From NCBI RefSeq assembly GCF_002104995.1, contig NW_024468258.1, positions 620,001 to 684,000 of the forward strand: DNA of 64,000 nt, given 5' to 3'. Source of the stretch: Linderina pennispora (lineage: Eukaryota > Kickxellomycota > Kickxellomycetes > Kickxellales > Kickxellaceae). Shown piece after piece: positions 22,047-34,345 of this stretch (positions are counted from its first letter, which is position 1; every line of letters starts with the position of its first letter). The notes below the pieces were generated by a model. The model ran no database searches. It saw only the letters and a list, made by a program, of their open reading frames with translations, and was not told where the DNA came from. The position numbers were made by a program, and so were the translations under genes.

Positions 22047-22593
22047 ATGCCTGTGCCAGTTTTTCTCCCCACTACCACTTTTACAACTACGATTGAAACA
22101 TACATCATACCACTACCCGGACCTAGCCAAACCGAATCCCCTGAGATCCGGGCTGCGGCCTGCGTTGTGCAGACGTACAGAGAAGTCCGTCCCTCACCTG
22201 CCGTCCATCCCATCCGCCTGCTCGCTGTCATTTGGAACCACGCCGACACGCCACTGCAAGAAATCGTCATTGAGCCCCATGGCGACCCCAAAGCCCTCAC
22301 CCCGTTCTACCAGCAACCCATGGCCAGACCTTGGCTATTCTATGTGTCCGGCCGCCAGAGCCTGCAGAGCCACCATGTGGTCAGGGTCTCTGACAAGTGC
22401 CCATGTATTGATGGAAGGCTCGCCAGAAATGATCGAATTGGCAAAAGTCAGACTGGCAGAATTCCAGAGCAAGAAAAATGGCTTAGGAGAGGACCTAAAC
22501 ACCCCAAGCTCAGTTTTAGATATCAATACTCTATGCCATGATTCAGTTCATAAATGTTTCGTGCCACGCATCAACTTCCCTTGTCAGCAATAA
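22047..22593 (+). CDS. Hypothetical protein, about 181 residues
   Basis: Not recognised. The frame starts MPVPVFLPTTTFTTTIETY. It contains ACVVQTYREVRPSPAVHPI and RLLAVIWNHADTPLQEIVI, and after one extra C near 22400 it continues with EGSPEMIELAKVRLAEF. Removing the extra base restores a multiple of three. It has no signal peptide or membrane segment; the C-terminal half looks helical. The composition resembles a globular protein, and codon use in both halves fits coding sequence. Confidence 0.45.
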
Positions 22594-22773
22594 ACGCACA
22601 TCATCACTCCCAAATCATATTTCTCAAGCTTGCCCGGGTGAATATTGTGCTGCTGCCTTTGACTCATGGTTTGGCTCCTTTAAAAAGCCTCACTGAGAGC
22701 GGGACGCATTCCAACTCGTCTTTGTTCTCCCTCTCTCTCTCTCCAGCTATTTTACGCTTTTACTTCCCTTAGC

Positions 22774-24448
22774 ATGCATTCTGTCTTCTATATCCCGCAT
22801 ATCTTCGAAACAATCCTACACCACTACGGGTGTGCCCGTTGGCCTGAGTCTGCAGGCATTCTGGACCCTTACTGCACAAAGAAGCTCTACATATTGGCAT
22901 GGGTGTGTCGCAAGTGGAGAACGCTGGTGCTGCCATTGTTGTACAGTGAGGTCCATGTCTATGCTGGAAAGCAGTCGTCCGGTGGCAAGACGCTGCGGAA
23001 ATCTTGCCACATGGCCGACCCGCTGAACCATCTCTGCCACTACTACTACACCAGCAATCTTGATATCATTCCGCATTATGCATATCCGCACACAGTGGTC
23101 ATCTACTACGAGGATGACGGCGGCTTCGTGTTTCGTGTAGACTCGTTTATGTCGCCTGAAGGGGTTTGGAGAGCGAAACTGGGATTCAGTAACTAGCTTG
23201 GAAATTCTGTCCAACAGAGCCCTGAGCGCACGGCCATATACCAGTGGTCTTGGACCGGCCATCTCTTATGTTCTGACACATGCACCAAACATCCACATGC
23301 TTTCGGTGGATATAGAACATGTTAATCTGCCTGGCATGGTAATACTGAATCGGATTCTTGGTATCCGTGCTGAGATGTTTACTGTTCTTGACCTCGGTAC
23401 CGCGCCGATGTGCGATGTCTCGAACCTTGTACTCCCTTCATTGAAAACCTTAGCTGTTGACTGTTCCCGCCGCGTTGGTGTTCACTGGCTGCCTACATTC
23501 GATGCTAAAAGGCTAGTTTCCCTGGAGCTTAACAACACCTCGCATGATGTTTTCTTGCATGTCCTGCAGCGCGCCGCTGGTGATGGTGTGGTCGTATTTT
23601 CGCAGCTGGATGCGCTAGTGGTCGGCTTTGGCGAGCATTCTAACGGCACAATCCTGCCAGATTACAAGACGGCGGGACTGCAGTGCAGCTTTCCTAGACT
23701 AACAAACCTCACTATAAGAACACTCTGCAGCTACCATCCTGACCTGCACTGGATGTTCAGGGATGCGCCGCTGGAGACGCTACATCTCGTGGGGGATACA
23801 AAGTTCATAAACAAGCTTGACGTGAGCTGCTACCCTAATTTATACTCGGTGACTGCAGAGTGGGACCAGAGAGGAATGCTGCCCAGTAGGGTGGCTGTGG
23901 AGTCCAGGCTACTTGCCCCGGTGTCTAGTATACAAAAACTCCATGTTGCGCTTCCCTCACTTCAGACCCTGAGGTCCCTCCAGTTTGGCTGCAGAGACAT
24001 CCGTTCGCTTGTACTGAGCTTTACAATTCCGAACGAAAATCTCCAGGCACTGCTGCACCAGCTACCATATCTCGTGTCCTTAAACATGAGGTACACACTC
24101 ACTGCAAAGGCGCACGAAGACAGCCAGGGCTACAACCAGGTGAATCTGCGGTCTATATGGCACCATGTCCGCTGCCAGTGGCCAGCCCCAATCAGCACAT
24201 CTTTGCAGACGCTTGTTATTGACGACGACAAGCGGCCGCCGCACACGGACGAGTACAGCCCGGCCTTCATTCCATTGATTGGTACCATTGCCCGAGTGCC
24301 CTCTCTGCTCAAGCTCATTCTTCCCAACTGTCCTCTGCACGATGATGGCATTCTGATTCCAAAGACGTTAAACGATACCAGAATCGGCTCCTTGGCAACG
24401 CACTTTGCCAATGTAGAAGTAGTGTTTGCTGAATTCTACAACTCCTGA
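22774..24448 (+). CDS. F-box/LRR-like protein
   Basis: 557 residues after removing one extra G in the GGGG run at 23165-23168. The N-terminus MHSVFYIPHIFETILHHYG, followed by LYILAWVCRKWRTLVLPLL, resembles a divergent F-box (helix, helix, W-R-xL). The remainder has irregular leucine-rich repeats such as LKTLAVDCSRRVGVHWL and LVSLNMRYTL. Such proteins are multi-copy in Kickxellalean fungi as I recall them, and a second, partial member lies at the end of the window. A role as SCF substrate adaptor is inferred from the F-box only. Confidence 0.6.
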
Positions 24449-24608
24449 GCTGCGACGTGCTACCTCAGCTCGAGGGATATGGGCATGCAATGTGTTTATT
24501 TCGCAGTTTGACTGATATACGTTATCACAGCAAACATTGCCTGGTGTATTACCTTATCCTTTGTTTTACTTGTAGTCAATGCTAATGAATGAAAGTGTAT
24601 TGCGTTTT

Positions 24609-25118
24609 CTATTCAACAAACCGGCCAGGGATGATCTCGGCGCCATCAGTCAGGAACCGTGGTGACGGGTATACCCGGGCCAGCACGCGGCCGCGCAGTA
24701 GCGCCAATGGAATCGGGCCATACACGCGCGAATCGGTCGAGTTCGAATAGTTGTCTCCCTGCAGCCACACATGGCCCTTTGGAATCTGTACATACGACAG
24801 CGTGTCCTTGGTTGGGTCCACGCACACAGTGTCGCCCTCAAAGCCAAGCAGCCGCTTGACAGCGCGGCGCTCGGGGCTGATGGGTGAGTAGAACGTGACC
24901 AGGTCGCCGACCTTGAGCCGGCTGCGCCAACCCGGCAGGCGTTCGACCATGAGCAAATCGCCCATCATGCTCAGCGTCGGCAGCATCGACGGACCCATTG
25001 ACGGCGAGATTTCTCCACAGTAGTCGAAGATTGTGTGGGTCAAGCAGGCCGCCGGAATTGCGTAGAAGCATGTAATGTGGAGTCCCATCTCGGAGCCGTT
25101 GGCCTGCTGCAGAGGCAA
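24609..25118 (-). CDS. IMP1: Mitochondrial inner membrane protease subunit 1
   Basis: Signal peptidase of the S26 family that removes sorting signals from proteins delivered to the intermembrane space. The catalytic Ser lies in GPSMLPT and the catalytic Lys in RRAVKRLLG; between them is the DLLMVERLPGWRSRLKVGD strand region, and GDNYSNSTDSRVYGPI is the conserved C-terminal motif. One hydrophobic N-terminal segment anchors it. NxxDSR with no Imp2-type extension and the 169-residue size favour Imp1. The Met at 25118 is the likely start, with 25085 as an alternative. It is divergent to the reductase at 25477. Confidence 0.88.
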   Translation of the reverse strand: MPLQQANGSEMGLHITCFYAIPAACLTHTIFDYCGEISPSMGPSMLPTLSMMGDLLMVERLPGWRSRLKVGDLVTFYSPISPERRAVKRLLGFEGDTVCVDPTKDTLSYVQIPKGHVWLQGDNYSNSTDSRVYGPIPLALLRGRVLARVYPSPRFLTDGAEIIPGRFVE

Positions 25119-25476
25119 AGCGCGATGCCATAGGGGTCCCTTATGTTAGTGAGGCTAGGTGCTGACAAAGCAGGAAAAAGGACATGAGAAGCCAAGTGCC
25201 GATCAGATTGTGTGGGAAAAGGGCCGACAGCAAGGACTTTTTGTACCCGTGCTGCGGCACCGTGCTTAGGGGGGCCTTGTCGTAAGCGGGCGGTGATTCG
25301 TCAGCTGGGCTGTGACGAAATTGTCGGAGCACTCGGTGATCGCGCTTTCACCGGCAGCTTCGACTCGCAGTCGTCGTAGTGCCACATAGGCTGGGTATAT
25401 AAAGGTATCAGCAGGGGTGGGCGTGGCTGCTGCATGCTTCACCTCAAAACATACCATCAGCAATATCTTTTACGCC
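25119..25476. promoter_or_regulatory. Shared divergent promoter, IMP1 / MDR reductase
   Basis: 358 bp between head-to-head genes. A TATATAAAG box at 25396-25404, 73 bp before the reductase start, is the only clear element. Confidence 0.5.
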
Positions 25477-26511
<1,035 letters not shown>

Positions 26512-26670
26512 GTCGGCGTCCGCAGCGCACATCTCCGGCTTAGCCACTTCCACTGTTGCCGATCGGCGCCTCGTTCGCCAAGCCTCGGCGATTGTTCGCT
26601 CCTCTGCTCAATTTCTCGTAGTGCGACAATTCAACAGAGACTCTGCTACTGGTGCCATACGTGTCCAGAG

Positions 26671-26679
26671 CTATATAAA
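26671..26679 (+). promoter_or_regulatory. TATA box upstream of the PPxY protein gene
   Basis: TATATAAAG about 195 bp before the ATG at 26874, with pyrimidine-rich sequence between. Confidence 0.4.
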
Positions 26680-26873
26680 GTGTGTGTCTGGTCACAGGTG
26701 CAGAGGCACCCGCTGATAAATACACCTCGCCAGTCCTTGGAAATCCACAGGCGCCTCGCTTCTTGTCTTCGTTGCTCCCCTTTTTCTCCTCTCCCATTGT
26801 ACAACTTTGCCCCCTTTTCGGCTTTTTTCCATTACAACATTATAGCCTAATATCGCCCCTTTATAATTCAACC

Positions 26874-29007
26874 ATGCCCCCGCTGACCGAGCAGGCTCTG
26901 GGCGAGCACATACGGCTTATGGATCGAGGAGGGAGACCAGGGCAGCATATACCGCATGGCTGTGGGGCTGGACAATCTGGCGAGGATGTCGTCACCATCG
27001 CCGTCGCTGAGGCTGCAGCACCAGCAGCAGACGGGCGGCAGTCGGAGAATGGAGAAAGGCAAGCTGGTCGGCTGTCCTAAAGTATCTCAAGAGCCAGCAT
27101 ACTCTGACACAGGAGAGCCTGCCGGTACTGCTTTTGGCTGACGACGAGGCATGCGAGCAGTCCAGGCCTCTGGGCAGCGTGGCCGATAATCGCGAGGATA
27201 TGCGTACCAGCATTCTGGCAGGTCCTGCACAGCAGCGCAGTTGCAGGGGGTCTACGAGACGGAGATCACGGAGGGGTTTGCGTGGGGCCAGCAGCCAGCA
27301 GCAGGTAGAGAGCGGCGGGGCAGAAGAGCCGTTGCAAAACAGCCAGCAGGAATCACTGGGCGCCAGTGCTGCGGGCTTGCATTTGGCGACAATCCACGCT
27401 CTCCCAAGTGTCTCTTTGGCACCAGGCTCTGCTGTAGCAACAGCTGCAGCAACAGCAGCGGGTCAGCACTCCCAGCCAGGGCGTCTCGGAATCTTTAGCA
27501 AGGGCAAGTCAGTTGCATCCAACATGCACGGTAGGTGCAGAATTCGCTAGTTGCCGGGTAGGCAAGAGTGCACTGGAGCTTTGGTGTATCACACTTGTCA
27601 TCTTTGTTCCTCCCCCACCCTGTCTGCCTTGTTTTGCACCGCCTATGCATATGCACCGCATGCATTGTGTTAATTGGAAAGGCACTAAATGCCGGAGTGT
27701 CGCACCATGACTATTGGAGGGAAGGGGACACATACGGCAGCGGAGAAACATCACCCATTCATCATACATACGGCATTGTCTATTACAAATTGTAGACGTC
27801 GATTTTACCTCAAGTGCGGGAGTTTTGCGGCGCACCCGCAGCACCAAATCGCAGCAGAGGGCCCCACAGCCGCAGGGAGACGATCAGCGCAAACCTGCCA
27901 GTGCCCCTGCTAGCCGCAACAGTAGCCATATTGCAGCGGATAGCGTTGGCTACAGTGCTACTACCGAGCCACAGATTGACCTGAACACCAATGGTGCTAC
28001 TGACGCCACTGACATGCTGGGTCCCAGGTTAACGCACCAAGAGCAACCCTTCATTGACTACAGCAATATGTATGACTCGCTGAGCGACGGTACTCTAGAC
28101 AGGACCGATGACTACCATTATCGCTCTCCTTACACTAGCAGTACACCTGTGCCTCAGTCTTGTCCGCAGCCCCACCTGGTCTATAGTGATAATAGTCATA
28201 GCGTGCGCCGTCTGCCCAACAACGACGGCCTGCGGATGCAGCCATCCTCATCAAGCTCTCAACCTGCCTACCTGGCATCGTCCAGCACGCACCTCCTGAA
28301 CTCGATTGAAGAGTGCCTGAATGAAGATGGCTTTGCAATCGCCGGCTGTCCCTCCAGAATGGACGTTGACGAACGTGAAGATGGAGGCCCTAGCGCTGTG
28401 GTTTCTGGTGCCGTTGATGCAGCAAACCTCAGCTTCATATTTGACGAGTCTGATGGCCACGACGACTACCCCAGGGACCTCATAGGCAATATATCGAATA
28501 CTGCACTCTCGGCCTTTGCCAGCCATATATTTTCATCAAACCCCGATATGGCCAGCGCACGCCATGTGGGCGAAAGAACTGTGTCAGATTTTAACAACAG
28601 CGTGTACCACAGGCATCGCCCGCTCCACCTGCCCAGCGCCGACCGGCACGTGTCATTTGGCGATCTGGGCGGATGACAGCTACGATATTTTGCCCGAGTA
28701 CCAACCGCAGACAGAGTTGCCGCCGCCTTACCCGCAGAGCACCAACAACAGTAGCAGCTATATTAGCAACCGGTCACGCCAGTTTCGGAGACAGAGTTCG
28801 CTGCACGAAACGTCGCTGTTCAGCAGGTCGCGTGGAGCCATATCGCTATCTGTGCGGTCTGAGGAAGGCTCTGCCCACAGAAACGCGAGACGGTATGACA
28901 TACACAACGCCTTGTACAGCAGCAACAGTTCTGTTGCTAGGCGGCCCAACAATGCCTCGGACGAGATGAATACTAGGTTCCGGTACTACCCTCGTCAGCT
29001 AAACTAA
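26874..29007 (+). CDS. Disordered protein with PPxY motif, unknown function
   Basis: Two exons (26874-27530, 27796-29007) around a 265-bp GTAGGT...TAG intron. Three extra bases (near 26927, 27079, 28671) shift frame; with all removed the length is exactly 621 residues. The first ~85 residues look folded, with segments such as GSIYRMAVGLDNLARM and KYLKSQHTLTQESLPVLLL. The rest is Ser/Asn/Gln-rich and disordered, with acidic patches. Near the end ILPEYQPQTELPPPYPQ contains a PPPY motif, the class bound by WW domains of Rsp5/NEDD4 ubiquitin ligases. No arrestin fold was recognised. The family is unknown. Confidence 0.55.
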
Positions 29008-29043
29008 TTTATACATACCCAATCTTGAATGCTAGACTTGTCG

Positions 29044-29140
29044 TGTCTGCGATGCGAGCTCGGCTAGTCGGTAAGGTTTAGACAGTCGATAATGTGGCAG
29101 AGAATCTGCTAAAGAGCTTCACGGCAGGTGACTCTTGCGT
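29044..29140 (+). repeat. Dispersed hairpin repeat, copy C (diverged)
   Basis: Shares GCGATGCGAGCTCGGC, then CTAG (29064-29067) and T, then a TCGATAA...AGAGC-TTCAC segment with copies A and B, plus an extra ~20 bp. The hairpin stem is weakened. It starts just after the stop of the PPxY protein gene, as copy B does after the LRR gene. Confidence 0.6.
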
Positions 29141-29553
29141 AGTCAGACGTATCCATCGAGTAGTTGCTGATGCGCATCACCGAATCAAGCCCTGCATCAG
29201 GGTATGTCATAGTTGGCAGCCACGAATATTAAATAACAGAATGTAAAAGGGGGCTTGTAGGGAAGTCAGAATATGTAGAGGGGGCGAGGGATTAGAAAAG
29301 GCAGATAGCGCAAGAGGGACCCATTTATATATAGGATATGTGCTGGCCAGCAAGCCAACAGTTCCAAGCGTGAGCACCGAGGATAAAGAAGTTGAGTGAT
29401 TCATTTATTGGGTTGCTGGGCCTACAAAATGAAGGGGCGAAGGCAAATGGCGCTTTGATATGTGGTTCCGAGTTCGATTTTACAAGTGCTTTTAAGGCAT
29501 ATATTTGTCACCTCAGGATCTGAATCCATCGGCCAAAGGAGAGGATATTATTT
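29141..29553. other. Intergenic with a short coding-like remnant
   Basis: On the minus strand, from about 29207 down to 29065 inside repeat copy C, a frame reads MTYPDAGLDSVMRISNYS onward to CREAL, a TAG, then QILCHIIDCL. This looks like a decayed C-terminal gene fragment. Nothing else is supported. Confidence 0.35.
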
Positions 29554-29688
29554 TTAGGTGTTCACAGAGCGAGTCACGCATACTCGCTGTGAGACTCGAA
29601 ACTGCGTGAATCCTTCCAACCATCCAAAAACGCTCTAGCGGACGGTCGGACACTTTTTGGACTATAAAATCTTATATATAGGTAAAGA
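29554..29688 (-). mobile_element. Second Helitron 5' end, perhaps a 135-bp mini-element
   Basis: On the minus strand it begins TCTTTACCTATATATAAG at 29688, directly after the CTAG of the full Helitron, and matches that element's 5' end for about 50 bp. It then diverges. At 29588-29568 is a perfect 7-bp hairpin (AGCGAGT, 7-nt loop, ACTCGCT), followed after 10 nt by CTAA (29557-29554), the layout of a Helitron 3' end. The next base is A rather than the usual T, so the right boundary is tentative. Confidence 0.5.
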
Positions 29689-32600
29689 CTAGCAGTCTCA
29701 TGCTTGCGATGCAAGCGCACCTCTATGTGTGCCAAACGCTGTTTGTCACACATTTCGGTGGAGACTGCTAGCGCCTGCAGCGGGCTGAATACATAAATAC
29801 AAATTTGTTTTTGAATATAATAGGTTTTAATATAAAATATTTAATAATTTTAATACTAATAATAGTATATGGTAGAAATTATTATTAGCTAATAAAAATA
29901 TATTTAATATAAAGATAAAATTAAACTAAGAAAATATCTCCTTATAGACTATGTTTTTAGTCTTAGGTTCACTATCAGGATAATGTGTAGCTGACCCTAA
30001 CATTATCTTGAGATTACTAAATGATTGTATGCGAGAAAGTGCCACATAGAGTTGGCCATGAGTAAAGATGGGTGATGGAAGATAAAGCCCAACTCGTTCC
30101 ATTGTTTGACCTTGGGCCTTATTTATAGTCATTGAGAAGGCAAGGCGGATTGGGAACTGGCATCGGCGTAGAACAAATGGTAATTGCTGGTGCTTAGTTG
30201 TTAATACCATTCGGGGTATAAATACCCTGGTACCATAAGCAGCACCAGTTATAATTTCAGCATCAATCACATGGGGCTGTAATCTATGGCATATAAGTCG
30301 TGTGCCATTACATAGACCATGGGCAGAATCCAGGTTACGTAGGAGTATGATTGGTGCCCCTACTTTGAGGCGGAGGTGATGGGGTGGTAGGGTTCCACCA
30401 ACATCTAGTGAATTAAGAAATTCAACTGGGAACAGCTGCTGGGTCTCTGTAGTTGCACCATCAGTATCTGCAATTGAGTCAGCACTATAGTAGTTAATGA
30501 TAGTGCCTGGTAGATGGTCAATGATCTTGTTATTTAGATCATTCACTGAGGCATTAGTTGGTGATAGGATGCTACGATTGACCATATAGTTGGCTTGATT
30601 ATATTGATATACTAAATTAGTATAAATTGCATTGATCAATAGCTCAACATTATCTGAGGGTATTACAGTACCCACAGGTAATTGAATTTGGTCATATTCA
30701 TCACTAGGTAACCTTCCTTCCCCAACTTGAAGTAGCCAGTCAGCAAATTGGATAGCTGTACAATCCTGGGCACCAGCCCTAAGTTGGAGTCGCATATTGG
30801 TAGTAAGGTGTAGAATTTGTGCTTGACTCCATAATGGAGATCAGCAAAGAGCTGCATCAACAGTTTGAGCTCTATTTCCCTTTGGAATGACTGGGAGAAT
30901 TTGGTGGAAATCACCACCAGCTACTACTACCTTACCTCCAAAAGGCTGATGCTTAAGGGCTGGATCAGCAGAGCACATTATATCTCGCAGTGTGCGATCA
31001 AGGGCCTCAAATGTATGCTGATGCATCATTGGTGCCTCATCCCAAATAATCAACCTTGTGGCCTGGAGCAATGATGCCAAGTTAGTGCCAAGGGAGATAT
31101 TGCATGTTGAGGTACTATCTACAATTAGTGGTATCTTAAATGTAGAGTGAGCAGTTCGACCACCAGAGAGAAGCATAGCAGCAATGCCAGAGGAGGCAGT
31201 TGCTAAGGCAATATGGCCTTGGCTCCGAATATGGGCAAGGAGAAGCTTATACAGGAATGTTTTGCCACTTCCTCCAGGGCCATCAAGGAAGAAAAATGTT
31301 GCTGTAGTATTAGCTAGCCCTTCTACAGCAGACATAATGGTATTATAGGCTGCTAACTGCTCAGTATTAGCCATACGAAGCATCTGTTCAGTGCAATCAG
31401 CAAGCTCAGATTGATTAAATGATAGCTGCTCACTAATTAAATAGTTTTCAGTACTATCACTATTTGCATGTTCTGGTATTGGAACTGGCATGCCAGGGTA
31501 GTCACTAAGTGAGCGCCCAGAGTGGAGAAGAATAGAGTTAATCTCCCTAAGGGCACTGTTAATAGCAGATTGCTCAGCAGCTTCCTGATTAGCTGTATGC
31601 ATGAGGGCTCTATATAATAGGTCATCAATTAGGCTTGTCTGGTGCTGTATCCACAGTGCATATGGGTTTACTGGGTTTTCTTGAGCAAGAATAGTGGCAA
31701 ATAAATATCGGAGTTGGTAACCAATCTGGACTTGTGCAGCTTCATCTAAGCACCTAGCCCATTTGTGGTTATCTTCAAGCAGGCTAAGTGCTATACAGGC
31801 TTCTCTAAATGTTCGATAAACAACACCATTGATAGTCCTGAGATTTTCAAATGATATTGCACCATGAACTACATTGAGTAGCATTCGGAGGTAGAATCGT
31901 TCTCCAGCTCTAGGAGAAACAAAGTAGATACGCCCAATTGTACTGCCTCTCTGCCTTGGCTTCCAGACACGCTGTTGGTGATTCCAGACAAAATGCTGTG
32001 GGTATTCAGCATATGTATATGCACGGGCCTCTGGGTGGGCAGCATTATAAGCAAACCACTGTGTGAGTGTAGTATGTGCAAGGTGCTGCTGGTTAACAAC
32101 TTCAGAAATAAGCTCACCATCATGAAAGAGAACCATTTGCTCCCCTGGTAAATGGACTTGAAGTCGTTGAATATCAGGCTTCTCCTCATGTAGGCGGAAT
32201 GCAAAAATTCGCCAGATTGCCTCAGAAGTAGAGATATAGCGGCCATCAACATAGCTCTGGATCTCATTCTCAACTGCAGTATTTGTTGTATCAGTTGTCC
32301 TTGCCCTTGTTATATGGAGAGCTGCACGATCATGGCCCTTGTACACATATTTGAAAAGGTACTTGACAGCAGTGATTGAGGAGCACACCTCAACATTAAT
32401 ATGTGCCTCATACTTTGCAGCTAGATAAGGGTTATAAGGTATAACCCATCGGTTATCAAGCTGCATTCCTCTTATAGAAGCAAACTGCCCATCCTCACGC
32501 CGTCGATAAATCAGGTAGCCATTATTGGTGATTTGTGTGGCCTCTGAAAAGAATCTTGGGTAGCGCTTTGTGCAGTTGCCTTCTCTTACACATGGTGCCT

Positions 32601-33215
32601 GTGGGTTTAGTGGCCCGCATGGCCCATGCATCATTGAGGTGGCAATAACTCTAAAGAGCTGCATATTCTGCTGTTCATTAGGAAGCTCAGCACATACCAC
32701 TCGGTCGATTTCTGTGATAATTCAGTGCTTTGACTCACTGTCTAGAATAAGCAGAATATGTGCATGAGGCAACCCTCGCTTCTGAAACTCAACAGTGTAA
32801 ATATGACCAGCGACCTGACCAAAAATATGCCTCTTTGTTAGATCTTTAATCAGTTCCTTCAGCTTGATATTGAAGACACGAACTGTTAGATCTGGGCGAT
32901 CAGCAGCAGATTGTCCAGGGAGTAATTCGGCCTATACCTCCTGCCAACGGGGGTTGCAGGTGAAGGTAATAAATAGGTCAGGGGGGCCGAATGTCCTCAC
33001 AATAGCCATTGCATCTTGATAGAGCTGATACATATGGCGGGGACCAGCAGTATATGAGGATGGCAATATCACTCTACGACCAAGGTTAGCACCAACCATA
33101 TCGGCTTCAGATAGCTGGACAGCATCTTGAAGGCCTATATATAGATAAATATATTTGATTAAAGTTAGCAGCAGTTTCTTACTATTATAATAATTCATAC
33201 TAAATGTGCATTAAC

Positions 33216-33216
33216 C

Positions 33217-33250
<34 letters not shown>
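33216..33250. repeat. (CAA)n microsatellite in Helitron intron 2
   Basis: About eleven CAA/AAC units inside the 163-bp intron 33135-33297 of the Helitron gene. Confidence 0.9.
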
Positions 33251-34189
33251 GCATCATTTCTTACTATATTTTATATATGATTGAAACTAATACATACCTT
33301 GGTACATTTCAGCACGAATATTGTCTTGGTTTCTTGCATACCATCGTAGGCGGTTGCTCTCAATAGTGGAATATGCATCGACAATATACTGCTGGAATAA
33401 CCTCCTACTTAGGTGGAGGATTGGAGCTGCCTCACCACGAAACTGAAGCCGGTAGGCATAAAAGGCCATCTGAGTTACACGGCTTTGGCGATGGGTTCCA
33501 GAGAGTGCTTCATCTCTAACACCATTCTCTGAAATCTCTGAGACGTTATCCTGGGCTTGGATACTGTCTTGGCGTGTATGCCAATGACCTGAAATAGGAA
33601 TGTCAGGATGCCAGCCATCCTCCCCACGTGGGAATAGAAGCACATAGTGCAGTGCAGCATAGGCAACATGTAGCTCTGAAATCCGCTGTAGTGTACCATT
33701 AGTTGTCCATAGGATGATATCACGGCCATTGTTCGTAGATTGGCCATCGGGTATAATTGCAGCTACTTCATCCGCTGTTGGTAAGTTGTAGCGACGCGAA
33801 TCGTTATTGCGACCTGCTGTAATTGCTATGCATAGCTCAGGGGATGGATTCTGCTGGACAATTTCAGCAACCTGATGGAAGCGAGCAGCATACGGATTGA
33901 CTGAATGGAGCATCTGCTGGAGGAGAGACAGAGTATTCTCATCAAGTCCAGGAATTGCAGTCATTCGATTTGCAAGCTCATTGGCAGTGTCGTAAATATA
34001 CAGCTGTGCATACTGTGGCTGCTCGTTGCCATATACTGGAAGTAGTGATCCAATTCTATGGTACATCTGACCACGAACTCGAAAGTTAGAGACACCTATG
34101 ATATGATGATGATATGATTTGAGATTTGAGATTTGAGATGAGAGGAGATGATTCCAACAATTATATAGCTATTCATAAAACAATCGTAG

Positions 34190-34345
34190 AACATAGAACG
34201 TAGAACGTAGAACGTAGAACGTAGAACGTAGAACGTAGAACGTAGAACGTAGAACGTAGAACGTAGAACGTAGAACGTAGAATGTAGAATATAGAACGTA
34301 GAACATAAAACATAAAACATAGAACATAGAACATAAAACATAGAA
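34190..34345. repeat. 7-bp minisatellite in Helitron intron 1
   Basis: Roughly twenty tandem copies of GTAGAAC and close variants (ATAGAAC, ATAAAAC) fill most of the 263-bp intron 34096-34358. The 3' third of the array (on the plus strand) is more degenerate. Confidence 0.92.
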
